A stretch of 30,427 bases of DNA from Chara braunii (taxonomy: Eukaryota > Streptophyta > Charophyceae > Charales > Characeae), in contig BFEA01000508.1 in NCBI GenBank assembly GCA_003427395.1, positions 342,756 through 373,182 on the forward strand, given 5' to 3'. This document shows positions 1 through 8,726 of this stretch, piece after piece. The position numbers and the translations under genes are program-made. The notes beneath the pieces are model-generated. The model did not search any database and was not told the origin of the DNA. It was given only the letters and a program-made list of their open reading frames with translations. Every line of letters begins with the position of its first letter. The stretch's first letter is position 1.

Positions 1-98
1 TCTCTCTCTCTCTGTTATTATTGTTACTGTATCACATAACTTACACTTGTGACGATCTGGTTCGGAAATGGGCGTCATATACGAAGACGTTGTTGCCG

Positions 99-138
99 AG
101 GGAGGGGGGGGGGAAGGGGGGGGGAAGGGGGGGGGAGG
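99..138. repeat. G-rich low-complexity tract
   Basis: Runs of G broken only by single A or AA. It is preceded by a short TC dinucleotide run at the window edge (1-12). No gene is supported in 1-490; reading frames here are products of the G and CA tracts. Confidence 0.85.
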
Positions 139-245
139 CAAATAAGACCACAAAAACATGCAATTTTACAGGACCGGGCCGCAGTGCACGACCGCCACAT
201 ACACACACACGCACTCTCTCACCTATCATGTATCGAAATGTGGGT

Positions 246-375
246 CAAGAACCATGTTGGATACGTGTTGGTTCATGTTGGAGGTCTGTACGAAACCATG
301 TTGGAGTCGTTGAGAAAAGTTTGAGACCTGTTGGAAACCATGTTGGACTCATTGGGAATAAGTTGATAATGTTGA
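246..375 (+). repeat. Short degenerate tandem repeat (CATGTTGGA core)
   Basis: The word CATGTTGGA recurs around 252, 275, 297 and 339 with GTTGGT/GTTGAG variants between, giving a loose unit of about 23 bp, or twice that in one interval. It lies just upstream of the reverse transcriptase remnant, so it could be 5' non-coding DNA of that element. No function can be assigned. Confidence 0.55.
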
Positions 376-497
376 TGAGTAGTTGAACACAGCAGAAGAC
401 CCAGTTTCAACAGTTGGTCACACCCCATGTGGCGTGAATAAGTTAGACATCAAAAAGAAGTTTTGTTGAATTTCGGCGACAATTTTTCTGTTGTTGT

Positions 498-2666
498 ATG
501 GTGGTTCTACGGTTTCGTCTTCTTCAATTTCGACGAGCAAGATCTTGGTTGGTTGATGGATGTACTGTTCATTTTACTAGTATTGTTCCTTTTTTGAACC
601 GGCTACTTCCTTTGAAGCAACCACTGTCAGCTCTGTTGTCACAACCAGTGACTAGGAAAGAACTGTATCGATGGTCTTTTGAGAAGCTAGTGCTTTATTT
701 TTCGGCTATATGTACCTTTACGGAAAAAAGAACAAGGTTTCGTTTACGATTGATCTTATCTAAGAAAGTTCGAACATGCTTTGGGATCGAGTTACATCGG
801 CGCTTAGTTATTAAGATTGAGTATCATAAGATATACAATAAGGCTAAGATTCGTCGGTTGTGTGTTTTGTTGGTCAAACACTTTGATATTTCTGAGGGAA
901 GGAAGCGGATGCTAATACGAAGGATGAGGGTGGTTTGACGTAGAAACAGAACCGTTGGTGACAGTATTCACAACTTTCGACACGCATCTAGGACAATGGA
1001 CTTTAGCTGCCGATGTGATGAGGCTGAGGAAGTTTTTCCTAGGGTCAACGGACACGTGTCTTTTCGATTGAACAGTGAAGGTTTTTTTCCATCATGGATG
1101 AGTAATTCTAAAAATATTATTGAACCTTCGAGGAGATATGCTTCTTCCAACCTAAGGAAACAGATCGTTAGTTCATTCCTCTCCCTGACTTCTCTACCTC
1201 CTATCAGTGATAACGACATCTCTACCGCTGATCTTAGCTCGTGTTGTCTCGCAGCAGAGTCTACAGTTCAAAGTAATGAGATAACCCCTACTTCGTGCAA
1301 CTTCGACGAAATCGTGATTCAGAAACGGAGATTGGAAGGATTGATTTGTTGTGCGGTAGATCACAACGTTGGGGATACCTTTATCTGTTGTGCCTCTCTA
1401 TATAAGTAAGGACTTGATAAACTTTTCTTAGATAATCCATCTTTGGTGATCCGTGATGAGACGGAGTCAGACATATTGAATAGGAGTAAGAATGAGTATG
1501 AGAAGTTGGGGTTGGAGAAAGTTGGTAAATGGAATGTACATGGCAGCTTGGGGAAAGCATATTGTATGCCCAAACATAAAGATGTTAGAAGATGGCGCCC
1601 TATCTGTCCGTCCTTTTCGGAATGTTCGGCTATTGGCGGACAAACGATCTCACGAGCGGTTAATACTCTACTTTGGAATTTGCCTCGTCACTTTCATCTC
1701 AACCTACGAGCAACCCAAGATCTCATGAAGGAAATTTGCCGCCTGAATTCTACTTTGAAGAAGGATGAGTATCTTGTTGGAGCTTCGTACGACGTTAAAG
1801 AAATGTTCAGTAATTTACCACATACTTCTATTGTACGGTCTCTTGAATGGGTGACCGACTACTGGATGAGAGAGAGTTTTCGGGGTATGGCACTGCAGAA
1901 ATCAGGGAAAGGATCCCGTATGATCAAGGGCAAGTGTGAGGAAGGATGAAGTTTCTTATTTTTTCGCAGCATCCTTACCTTTGTGATTTTCGAACTGGAG
2001 AACACTTACACCCGGGTCTCAGATAAAATTCTCCAACAGATGGTAGGCATCCCCATGGGCAAATCATCAAGCCCTGCCCTCGCATGTCTGCTTTGCGCTT
2101 TTAATGAGTTCTCATTTCTTTCTGCACTTGGAAACGATAGGAATCTTTTCTGTGGTTTCAGATTGGGGGACGACGTTTCAGTATTTGTAATATGTAAGAA
2201 GGATTGTAGCGATTCCGCCAGAAGGGGGCAACGACTGATACAACAATTCAGCTGCAGTTACGACGAGAAGTTGACTTTGGAAAAAACCAACGATGGGCGA
2301 TGCTGGGAATTCCTTGGATGCATTATTCGGATTTTGGAGGGCATTGAAGGACTTGCCTGTTTTCCGACACACAAGAACCAAACCAATTGGAACAACCCCC
2401 ATTTGACTTTTCAGAGTATACAGAATTACAACTCCTATTGCAGCAAGTAACAAAAAATGGCAGTAATCGTTTTTTTTCTTCATCGAGCGCGACTCTTCTC
2501 CTCCATTCGCGGCACCGAAATTCACTTTCTGTTTACCCTCAAAGTCGAACTTTGGTGGAGAGGATACCCTGATGCTTTTTTCGATAATGCATTGATAAGC
2601 TTTTCTAGGAAATTCACTGGGCTGTGGGGCAAATGGTTACCTATTCTGACCGGCTGCGATAACTAA
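498..2666 (+). pseudogene. Penelope-like element reverse transcriptase, broken by in-frame stops
   Basis: One reading frame (start positions divisible by 3) runs across the whole interval, interrupted by TGA 936, TAA 1407, TGA 1947 and TAA 2448 and ending at TAA 2664. Reverse transcriptase motifs are in order. KHKDVRRWRPI near 1576 is the fingers motif. YDVKEMFSNLPH near 1788 is motif A with its Asp. GIPMGKSSSPALA near 2045 is motif B. LGDDVSVF has the catalytic Asp pair at 2169-2174. LTLEKTNDG followed by WEFLG near 2270-2320 suits motifs D/E. RGYP near 2560 suits the thumb end of Penelope-like RTs. An upstream stretch near 1000-1065 has CRC followed by GHVSFR, resembling the C-x-C...GH block I associate with some Penelope-like elements (weak). 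I see no GIY-YIG nuclease on either side, so this may be an endonuclease-lacking type or a truncated copy. A non-LTR or group II RT is less likely given the motif B form. Confidence 0.78.
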
Positions 2667-2802
2667 TTTGGAAGGTTCCTTTTTCCTATTTTTATTATAT
2701 TTTTTTCTTTCTTTTTTATATTTTTTCTTTCTTTTCTTTTTTCTTCTTCTTTTTTTCTTTTTTTTTTTTCTTTTGTATTTTTCTCTTTTATTTTTTTTCT
2801 AT
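2667..2802. repeat. T-rich low-complexity region after the RT
   Basis: Almost pure T with scattered C and A (TTTTTCTTTC words). It directly follows the last stop of the Penelope-like frame and probably marks its 3' non-coding region or a later expansion. No gene seen. Confidence 0.75.
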
Positions 2803-2974
2803 CGATGAGGTGTTTTGTGAAGATGAGGGAGCTTTGTATGAATGTGAGAAAGCTGGTTGAAGACGTGTGATATACTAGGGAAACATCTACTCTTCACAAT
2901 TTTTAGGATAGATCAACTGCTTGAATGTTCTTGGACTTGTTTGGGGATAAGTGAAAACTCGGCAGGTCGACAAC

Positions 2975-3102
2975 CCTTTTGCAGTCCGGGCCTTGAACCC
3001 TGGACCTACCCCCGCAAAACCCCCTTCCCGAGGACCGTAGAACACGCTTTCGAGCAGCCGATTATTTTTCGATTTCGGTGTAGTTACTTGAATGAATTTG
3101 GA
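2975..3102 (-). repeat. tRNA-like (Pol III B-box) repeat fragment, copy 1
   Basis: On the minus strand, about 2992-3010 reads GGGTTCAAGGCCC, a good match to the Pol III B box (GGTTCRANNCC) flanked by self-complementary bases as in a T arm. A related motif with the same flanks (AGGTC before, CCCGG after) lies at 28866-28886 on the minus strand. Both copies are followed, toward higher coordinates, by the 15-base word ACTTGAATGAATTTG (3087 and 29028). This fits a short tRNA-derived retroposon. No full cloverleaf or A box could be drawn, so it is not called a tRNA. Confidence 0.4.
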
Positions 3103-3320
3103 TGGTTTTTCGAGGAAGTGCGGATGCGGCAGTGGAGCAGTGGAATAAAAGATATTTTTATAGTTCTTTTAGTTCTTCTAGAAGCCTACCGGAGATGTTC
3201 TGGGTCAGATAGCTGTCTAGTTTCATTCATAGGCTACAGACGTAGGCAAGACTTTTTTTTTTTCAGCAGTTCTTTCTTATTTCCTATATAAAAAGAGATA
3301 GATATTTTTCCGACCAACAA

Positions 3321-3388
3321 CGACCCCTGATGAAGCTGGTCCCGGCGGCCAGCCGAAACCGGTAGGGTCATCCGAGGTACATTCGTCC
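3321..3388 (+). ncRNA. Hammerhead-ribozyme-like core (candidate)
   Basis: CTGATGA at 3327-3333 is followed by helix GCTGG/CCAGC (3335-3339 with 3349-3353), then GAAA at 3355-3358, a short ACC/GGT helix closed by a GGTAG loop (3358-3360 with 3366-3368) and GTC at 3367-3369. This is the order of a hammerhead: CUGAUGA, helix II, GAAA, a minimal helix III, NUH. Penelope-like elements are known to carry hammerheads with minimal helix III, and a Penelope-like RT lies 650 bp upstream on the same strand. Against it, the first helix II pair is A-C, and helix I is not evident: bases next to the cleavage site do not pair, and only a displaced ACC/GGT (3323-3325 with 3376-3378) is visible. It may be degenerate. 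Confidence 0.4.
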
Positions 3389-4166
3389 TGGATATTTACG
3401 ATATTTTAACGACGACGAATGAAGTCGCGTTCGGTTTAATGTCTATCGTCTTGTCTATCACTCTCCTTCTTCCTTCTGACTGCTGATCTCCTTTGTCACG
3501 TCTTGTGTCATGATGCTCTCTTTCGTGTTGTGCTCATCATTGCAAAGCTAAGCTAACGAAGTTGATTATTACAACATAGGTGAAAGCCGTTGTGAAGTTC
3601 TCCTTGTCAAACACTCTGTCCTCTCAAGAGAACAACCTACTACCCTTGAGTATGACCTCTTCTCCCATGTAGACTTTGAGGAATTCTCCAACTTACCTTT
3701 GAAGTTAATGACGCAATGACTTCAGAGGTACTATGTGACACTATGGTAATAAACTCACTCCATTATCCTTTCACTCTTCTTTCTTTGAACTCACACTCTT
3801 CTCCCACCCTTATACCAGAAGTGTTATAGCAACACCCCTATCATCATTCTCTGCTCCTGTTTTCACTCAATTACCTTGGTGGGTTCCATCATTTTCTTTT
3901 GCTGATAACTGAACCCTGCCTAAAACCTCTCATCTTCTTCTCCATCTCATTCCATCCTTTTCTCTCATTGATCATACATCATTTTCACTATCATTTAATT
4001 CTAACTTAATCTCCTCACCTTGCGTGCTGACCTCTCTACATATCTTCCCTACCTAATTATCCAATACCTCTTTTGCAGGTACCTCCCTAAATGAAAATGT
4101 TTCTATCTTTGGTAGTTACGATCTCTTGACGACCTGATTATCTAATGACCTTGCAATTTTTTGTGA
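3389..4166. other. Gene-free stretch, possibly decayed retroelement
   Basis: No open frame of useful length. Read on the minus strand, as a continuation of the gag that ends at 4167, acidic coding-like segments appear between many TGA, TAA and TAG stops, so it may be a decayed gag-pol spacer. That is impression only; no protease or RT motif is visible. Confidence 0.4.
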
Positions 4167-5216
4167 CTAATACAGGTCTTTTGTCCCTGTCCGCCATTCG
4201 TACTCTCGTCGCAAGGCTTCCTGTCTCGTCCCTCCAGGTATGTTTGGGTCAATGGGGTTTCTAAACTTGTCATAAACACTTCCTTCAATATTGGTGCTTA
4301 TTAGACCATTTGCTTCATCAGTCTTCCTGATATGGCAAAACCTCATTATGTGCCCTACTTGGGCACAATGCCTGCAGACCACACTCTTCAAACTCACTCT
4401 TCCTTTCCCAAGTCCTTGACCACTTTCTTGACCACTTTCGATCCTGTTGGCGTTCCAATCTCTATTATCATCTCCCTTATTGCCCGTGCTATCACTTCCT
4501 CTACCATTGCTTCCGAGACTCTTATTACCGTGACCACCACTTCCTTGCCTACCATTGCCTCGATCTTTTTCCCAATCTCGACCTCGATCGTGGTTATGGA
4601 CCATTCGGGCTCGGTTTCTTGCCTTCCGTTGGACCTTGGTCAACTTCTGAGGTCTAGGTTCTTCTTCTATCTTAATCACGTTTTCACCTCTTTCTCCAGC
4701 TTGGTTATCACATCGCTTCTTCTCAGCTTTCGCAGGTCGGAGAGAACCTCGATTATCATCATTTTTTTTCGCTCCACTACTACCAGCTAGCCCGTCCGAC
4801 ATCCCCTCTGAGACCTTTCGCTTGCCTTTTCTGTCCCTTTCTAGTTGTGTCATTCTCTCTTCCAACTCTCTCACCTGTTTCTGTATACTGTCTAGCTCTC
4901 CTTGTGCTGATGCACCACCGATTATTCGATCGGGGTCTTCACAATGACGACTGTCGATTTCGTGCTTAGGAAACCTCAAGCTTAACAAACTTTCCAGTTC
5001 ACTCCAAGTTCGCGATCTCAACATAAAATCGTATACTTCCTCGCCCAACCCCTCACATACGAACAAAGGGAACATAGTCAACATCGCTTTCTCATCCCAC
5101 TTCTTCATAAGACTAAAGTTGCGGTAAGCGCGCAAAAAGTTAGGCAGGTTCTTCCCTTGAAACAGCAAATCTCTAAGGTCTGGGGGCATTAACTCGTCTA
5201 CAGATTCGCGTGTCAA
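4167..5216 (-). CDS. gag: Ty3-type retrotransposon Gag (capsid plus CCHC zinc knuckle)
   Basis: 349 codons with no internal stop. The N-terminal ~85 residues match the capsid-like retrotransposon gag fold: FQGKNLPNFLRAYRNFSLMKKW, then a helix ending in a leucine-rich WSELESLLSLRFP. Residues ~110-135 look like a coiled coil (QKQVRELEERMTQLERD). Residues ~135-265 are basic, Gly/Asn/Arg-rich and likely bind RNA. Near residue 283 a zinc knuckle reads C-RH-C-AQVG-H-IMRF-C, the exact CX2CX4HX4C spacing. The listed 5' end is a TTG codon. The first in-frame ATG is at 5187-5189 and an in-frame TAG lies about 36 bases upstream of the TTG. A pyrimidine-rich tract ending in AG at 5219-5220 could be a splice acceptor. 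No pol follows in readable form, and orientation is opposite to the Ty3 pol at 14209-17489, so this is a separate insertion. Confidence 0.8.
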   Translation of the reverse strand: MTRESVDELMPPDLRDLLFQGKNLPNFLRAYRNFSLMKKWDEKAMLTMFPLFVCEGLGEEVYDFMLRSRTWSELESLLSLRFPKHEIDSRHCEDPDRIIGGASAQGELDSIQKQVRELEERMTQLERDRKGKRKVSEGMSDGLAGSSGAKKNDDNRGSLRPAKAEKKRCDNQAGERGENVIKIEEEPRPQKLTKVQRKARNRARMVHNHDRGRDWEKDRGNGRQGSGGHGNKSLGSNGRGSDSTGNKGDDNRDWNANRIESGQESGQGLGKGRVSLKSVVCRHCAQVGHIMRFCHIRKTDEANGLISTNIEGSVYDKFRNPIDPNIPGGTRQEALRREYEWRTGTKDLY

Positions 5217-6560
5217 TACTTTAGCGGGAGAAGAAATCCTCTAAAGAAGGACCTTATCCAAACCATCATCTCCAGCCATAGCCGTCGCAGCTATCCTGTA
5301 CAAATACAGCAAGCGACGAAGCGTCAGGCCGTAAGCCGGAGATGATGTCCAATAAGCTCCTCTATTCTCACCTTAACAAGTCCAAAAGGATACAAGGGCA
5401 TAAGCTTAAGACATCCAATTGACGGAGCAATTATCCTCTGCACTGACCTTAAAAGACGCGAATAGACCAAACAATTGTATTAAAAGATACTCGAATAAGA
5501 GTATAAGTTGCTAGAAGAAAATAATAACATTCACTGCCTGCATACCTCCATTCGGAGTTCATCCAGTATTCCAACGTTTCGCTTAAATCGCGAGAATCAG
5601 TGGAGGTGTTAACGATGTAAGCCGCGCTTTGAAGTTCTGTGTTGAGGAGCATGGATCACATCTCTAGGTATATACCGTATATTATTTCTCGCTTATATAA
5701 TGCTTGTGTCCTCATTCTCGTACTACCAAAGCGGCCTCCGCTGCTGCGTTTATTTTCTCTCGTCCTTCACAATACTCCTCCGCAAGGAACTCGGGTAAGA
5801 CGGCTCGCAACGGCGTTGAGGAGAGCACAAATTGTTCAGCATCTCTACCTTCTATAACAACGGTGTCGAGCACATCGGTCCGGCACCGCACCAGGGCAGC
5901 GCGGGACCCTCCCGACCGCGTCACGCAGGAGTTGGTTTAAATCCTTCGTCGCAAATATACATATGGAGCTTCCTTAGGCCGCTCCGGCCGAGTGCGCCAG
6001 CCATACCTCTCGCGAGCTCCTACGACAGGATAGCGCCTACGCGAGGCACAACTTACCTCCACCTTACGGGAGTTGTCACCTCCCTTCGGTGGGCGTATCC
6101 CCGCCGAGCTACCAGTCCACAGTACAAAAGCTACTCAGTTGCAATCGCAGAGGTGGACCAGTCGAGGGCGTTTCTCGTTCACTGTAGCATAGGGGGTGCG
6201 CGCGGTAGTATGCCTCTATCAAACCCGCACACGAACCAACATCTTGCGGGGGTGACGTCCCAAGCGCGGCTCGTCGCCGGTCGACTAAGACGCATCCCAC
6301 ACACCACGCATACACCACTTTACGAACACAAAAATAAAACACACATACACATGAAATAACACAACACAAACAACGTGACAACGCTCCTAGCCCCTCGGTA
6401 GCCATCCCACAACTCTCCGATGCGGAAACTAGACAGACGTCGCGCGCGAGACTTCGTATAAAACCGCGCGGACGTGGGGCTAACTCATATTGACTCGCAA
6501 TGCAAGCTTACGCTTGCAGTCGCAACGATGGCATACTATGTAGTGCCCATAATCAAGCGG
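5217..6560. other. Gene-free stretch with minus-strand TATA and hairpins
   Basis: No convincing gene. On the minus strand TATATAA occurs at 5693-5699, about 480 bp upstream of gag, with a perfect AGCGG/CCGCT hairpin (5730s) just beyond it; this may be the gag promoter. Around 5890-6100 short GC hairpins occur: CGCGG/CCGCG and GGGAG/CTCCC. On the plus strand TATAAAA is at 6457-6463, after the palindrome TCGCGCGCGA. Long reading frames here lack protein-like composition or similarity I recognise. Confidence 0.45.
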
Positions 6561-6586
6561 TCCCTTGTGGATCCGAGTACCGCTTA

Positions 6587-6806
6587 TGACACTCAAGTGT
6601 CAGACTCGAAGTGTCATGAGGGTCAAATCCCTCACGACATTGCGCGGCTGAAGGAATAGTCGTGCAGCCGCCACGAGACCTCCGGCCTTTGGTCTGAGCG
6701 TCTCGGTAGGCAAGGCAAATAAGCTCTGCATGGGGGCACATTCATTCCCTGCAGAGTCTAGGGCTTGGGATGTCCTGGACAAGGACCTTGAATCTCGTCC
6801 CAGGAC
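6587..6806 (+). repeat. Run of six consecutive perfect hairpins
   Basis: Stem pairs in order: TGACAC/GTGTCA (6587-6602, loop TCAA); TGAGGG/CCCTCA (6617-6634, loop TCAAAT, extendable through one mismatch by GTC/GAC); GCGGCTG/CAGCCGC (6644-6671); CGAGAC/GTCTCG (6674-6705, with AGACC/GGTCT as an alternative inside); CTCTGCA/TGCAGAG (6724-6756); GTCCTGG/CCAGGAC (6772-6806). All stems are perfect and nearly adjoining. Loops are not shared, unlike the arrays further right. The last hairpin ends 11 bases before a TATA box. Confidence 0.75.
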
Positions 6807-6817
6807 CAACGTCCGGC

Positions 6818-6826
6818 TATAAAAAA
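6818..6826 (+). promoter_or_regulatory. TATA box downstream of hairpin array
   Basis: TATAAAAAA, 11 bases after the GTCCTGG/CCAGGAC hairpin. The hairpin-then-TATA arrangement recurs at 19468-19518 (plus) and 20454-20502 (minus). A start site about 25-30 bases downstream is expected but not shown by the sequence. Confidence 0.45.
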
Positions 6827-6883
6827 CTCAAAGAAGCAAAGGATAACAGGGGATCTCCCTTTTCTTTCAAGGCAAAATTTGGT

Positions 6884-6950
6884 TAACCCTTATGCACAAT
6901 TACAGTAGGCCTCTCAAATACTTGGGGAACTTATAAATATATAAGGGTTA
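6884..6950. repeat. 10-bp perfect inverted repeat with nested palindrome
   Basis: TAACCCTTAT (6884-6893) is the exact reverse complement of ATAAGGGTTA (6941-6950), 47 bases apart. The right arm also belongs to an alternative small hairpin, CTTATA/TATAAG with loop AATA (6930-6945), so two folds compete. Confidence 0.6.
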
Positions 6951-7614
6951 GTTATATAGGACGATCACTTCTCACAATCATAGTGGGGCTCCCTCCAACC
7001 ATATATGTACGTAATCGCAGGCAGTCACATCCAGAGTCCAAATCACAAACGCACCTGCAAGCACATCAAAGGTTCATCCAGAAGTTCACACACTACACGG
7101 GGTCAACTTCAACTATTCCTCGCACTCATACCCCTCGCTTTAGCCATACAAGCCTCACTCGTGCAACTCTTAATTAAATACTCAGTACTTCTGTTGGATG
7201 GCCATTCAATAAAGTCCGGGTGAAAACACAACAAAACAGTTCAATCACAAGGTTAAAGCCTTTAGGTTTAGTGACAGGAGTGAATTGGAGTTGAATCGTA
7301 AACTGACGAATCGGCAACCGACCTTTTATCAATGATAACAAAAGATGACCCTCAAGGGATCAAGCTGAATCTAGTCCGGATCTTGAATCAAACGATCAAG
7401 AAGACCTGTAACACACGACAGACCAATCCCCAAGCTAAGATAAAAAGTGTATGGAGAATACAACTCCATAACACATCCTCACTCAAAGTCTCCCTATAAG
7501 CTAAGCTTAAGTCTTCTTCTAAGCCAGTGCCTAAGCAAAGGTTGACCAACTGCAAAATCTCCCCTATGCAGGGTAGATCACCAGAATCGTCACTTGTCAA
7601 AATATAATCTATCT

Positions 7615-8215
7615 CCTTTAAACTAAGGAAATTTCGGCAGCGCTTCCCGTAGGAAAAGTGTTTTTCCATAATTTATATAAGTCCATATATGAAAGCAGAA
7701 ACAATCTCTAACTGTGGAATGTCAAAATATGTCTAACTCCCTAAATTGGTAGAAATTTTGGCAGCATTCCCTTAAGAAAGAGAGACTTCCAAGATTTATA
7801 CTAAGTCAGATGTGAGCTTAGAAAACAACTTGAGTTCAACTTAGATAAGATTAACTAACTCCTTAGTTTTGCAGAAATTTCGGCAACACCCCCTTTAAAA
7901 AAGTGTTATTCCAAAATTTATGCAAGGCTAAGTTTAGAATTTGAAAATAACTTTGACTTCTCAAAATCCAATTTTGTCTAACTCCTAGAATTAGCAAAAT
8001 TTTGGGCAGCACTCCCTTTAGAAAATGAGACTTTCCAGATTTTTACTAGGTCGGATATAAAGACAAGACAACTTGAACTTGAACAAGTCAAAAATTGATT
8101 AACTTTTTGGATTTGTAGAAATTTCGGCAGGGCTTCCCGTAGAGAAAGTAGCTTGCCAAGATTTATACAAAGCCAAGTATAAGAAAAAGATCCCAGAAAA
8201 TGCGAGAATTGACCT
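7615..8215. repeat. 122-bp tandem array, five degenerate copies
   Basis: The landmark AAATTTCGGCAG and its variants place GGCA(G/A) at 7636, 7760, 7882, 8005 and 8126, spacings of 124, 122, 123 and 121 bp. Each unit runs: AACTCCTAG-like lead, AAATTTCGGCAGC, (C/T)TCCC, an A-rich part with GAGACTTCC, then ATTTATAC. Copies are diverged but the period is regular. No protein is encoded; a 93-codon minus frame at 7388-7669 overlaps the array edge and is not supported. Confidence 0.8.
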
Positions 8216-8432
8216 AAGTAAAGAAACTTAGCTCAGAAAATGCAGGAATTGAAACTAACTCCTATAACTCTAGCACATGGCGAGCGACTAAAACAACTAC
8301 CTATCAACTGAAACTCAGACCAAGCAGTAGCCTCACTCAGTCACATACAGGTCAAACCACAAAGGTAAGTACTCTCACCATTCCCAAGTCAACTTAGTAA
8401 ACAATAGTTCATAATCTTTCAATAACTTAACC

Positions 8433-8664
8433 CCTTATACCTTGCTTACATAAGGCATAAGGTCAGGGCACCCAACCTTATAGAATAAGCCTAACTTGCC
8501 AAAGAGTATACACAAACAAAGGACACCACTACTTCTCTCTTCTTTGGGCGCATGACTAAACCAGTCTAGTCGCCCTGAACTGTTTAAGATACCCAAGTTA
8601 TATATACATGTCTTCTCCTTTGTCTTCTAAGGCTGCATATGACTGAACTAACTCAAGTTCAGTC
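8433..8664. repeat. Three strong hairpins between the two arrays
   Basis: CCTTAT-A-CCTT pairs with AAGG-C-ATAAGG (8433-8462): ten pairs, one mismatch, loop GCTTACAT. GGGC and GACTA pair with TAGTC and GCCC (8546-8575). GACTGAACT/AGTTCAGTC (8641-8664) is a perfect nine-pair stem with loop AACTCA. Between them near 8480 lies ACCTTATAGAATAAG, an outlying relative of the loop motif of the next array. Confidence 0.7.
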
Positions 8665-8726
8665 TGCCCCAGTTTACCATCAGTTTTATTCTTAGTTATA
8701 CTCTCTTCAAGTTGTGATACGGCTAT

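Noticed and set aside
2975-3102. Functional tRNA gene
   Set aside because: Only the T-arm/B-box part is recognisable; no acceptor stem or anticodon arm pairs.
2857-3291. 144-codon ORF after the RT as a GIY-YIG endonuclease
   Set aside because: No GIY or YIG motif and no conserved Arg/Glu context; the frame crosses the tRNA-like motif.
4332-4790. 152-codon plus-strand ORF inside the gag
   Set aside because: Antisense shadow of the Arg/Asn/Gly-rich part of gag.
7388-7669. 93-codon minus-strand ORF
   Set aside because: It overlaps the edge of the 122-bp tandem array, has no recognisable domain, and neighbouring array units do not keep the frame.
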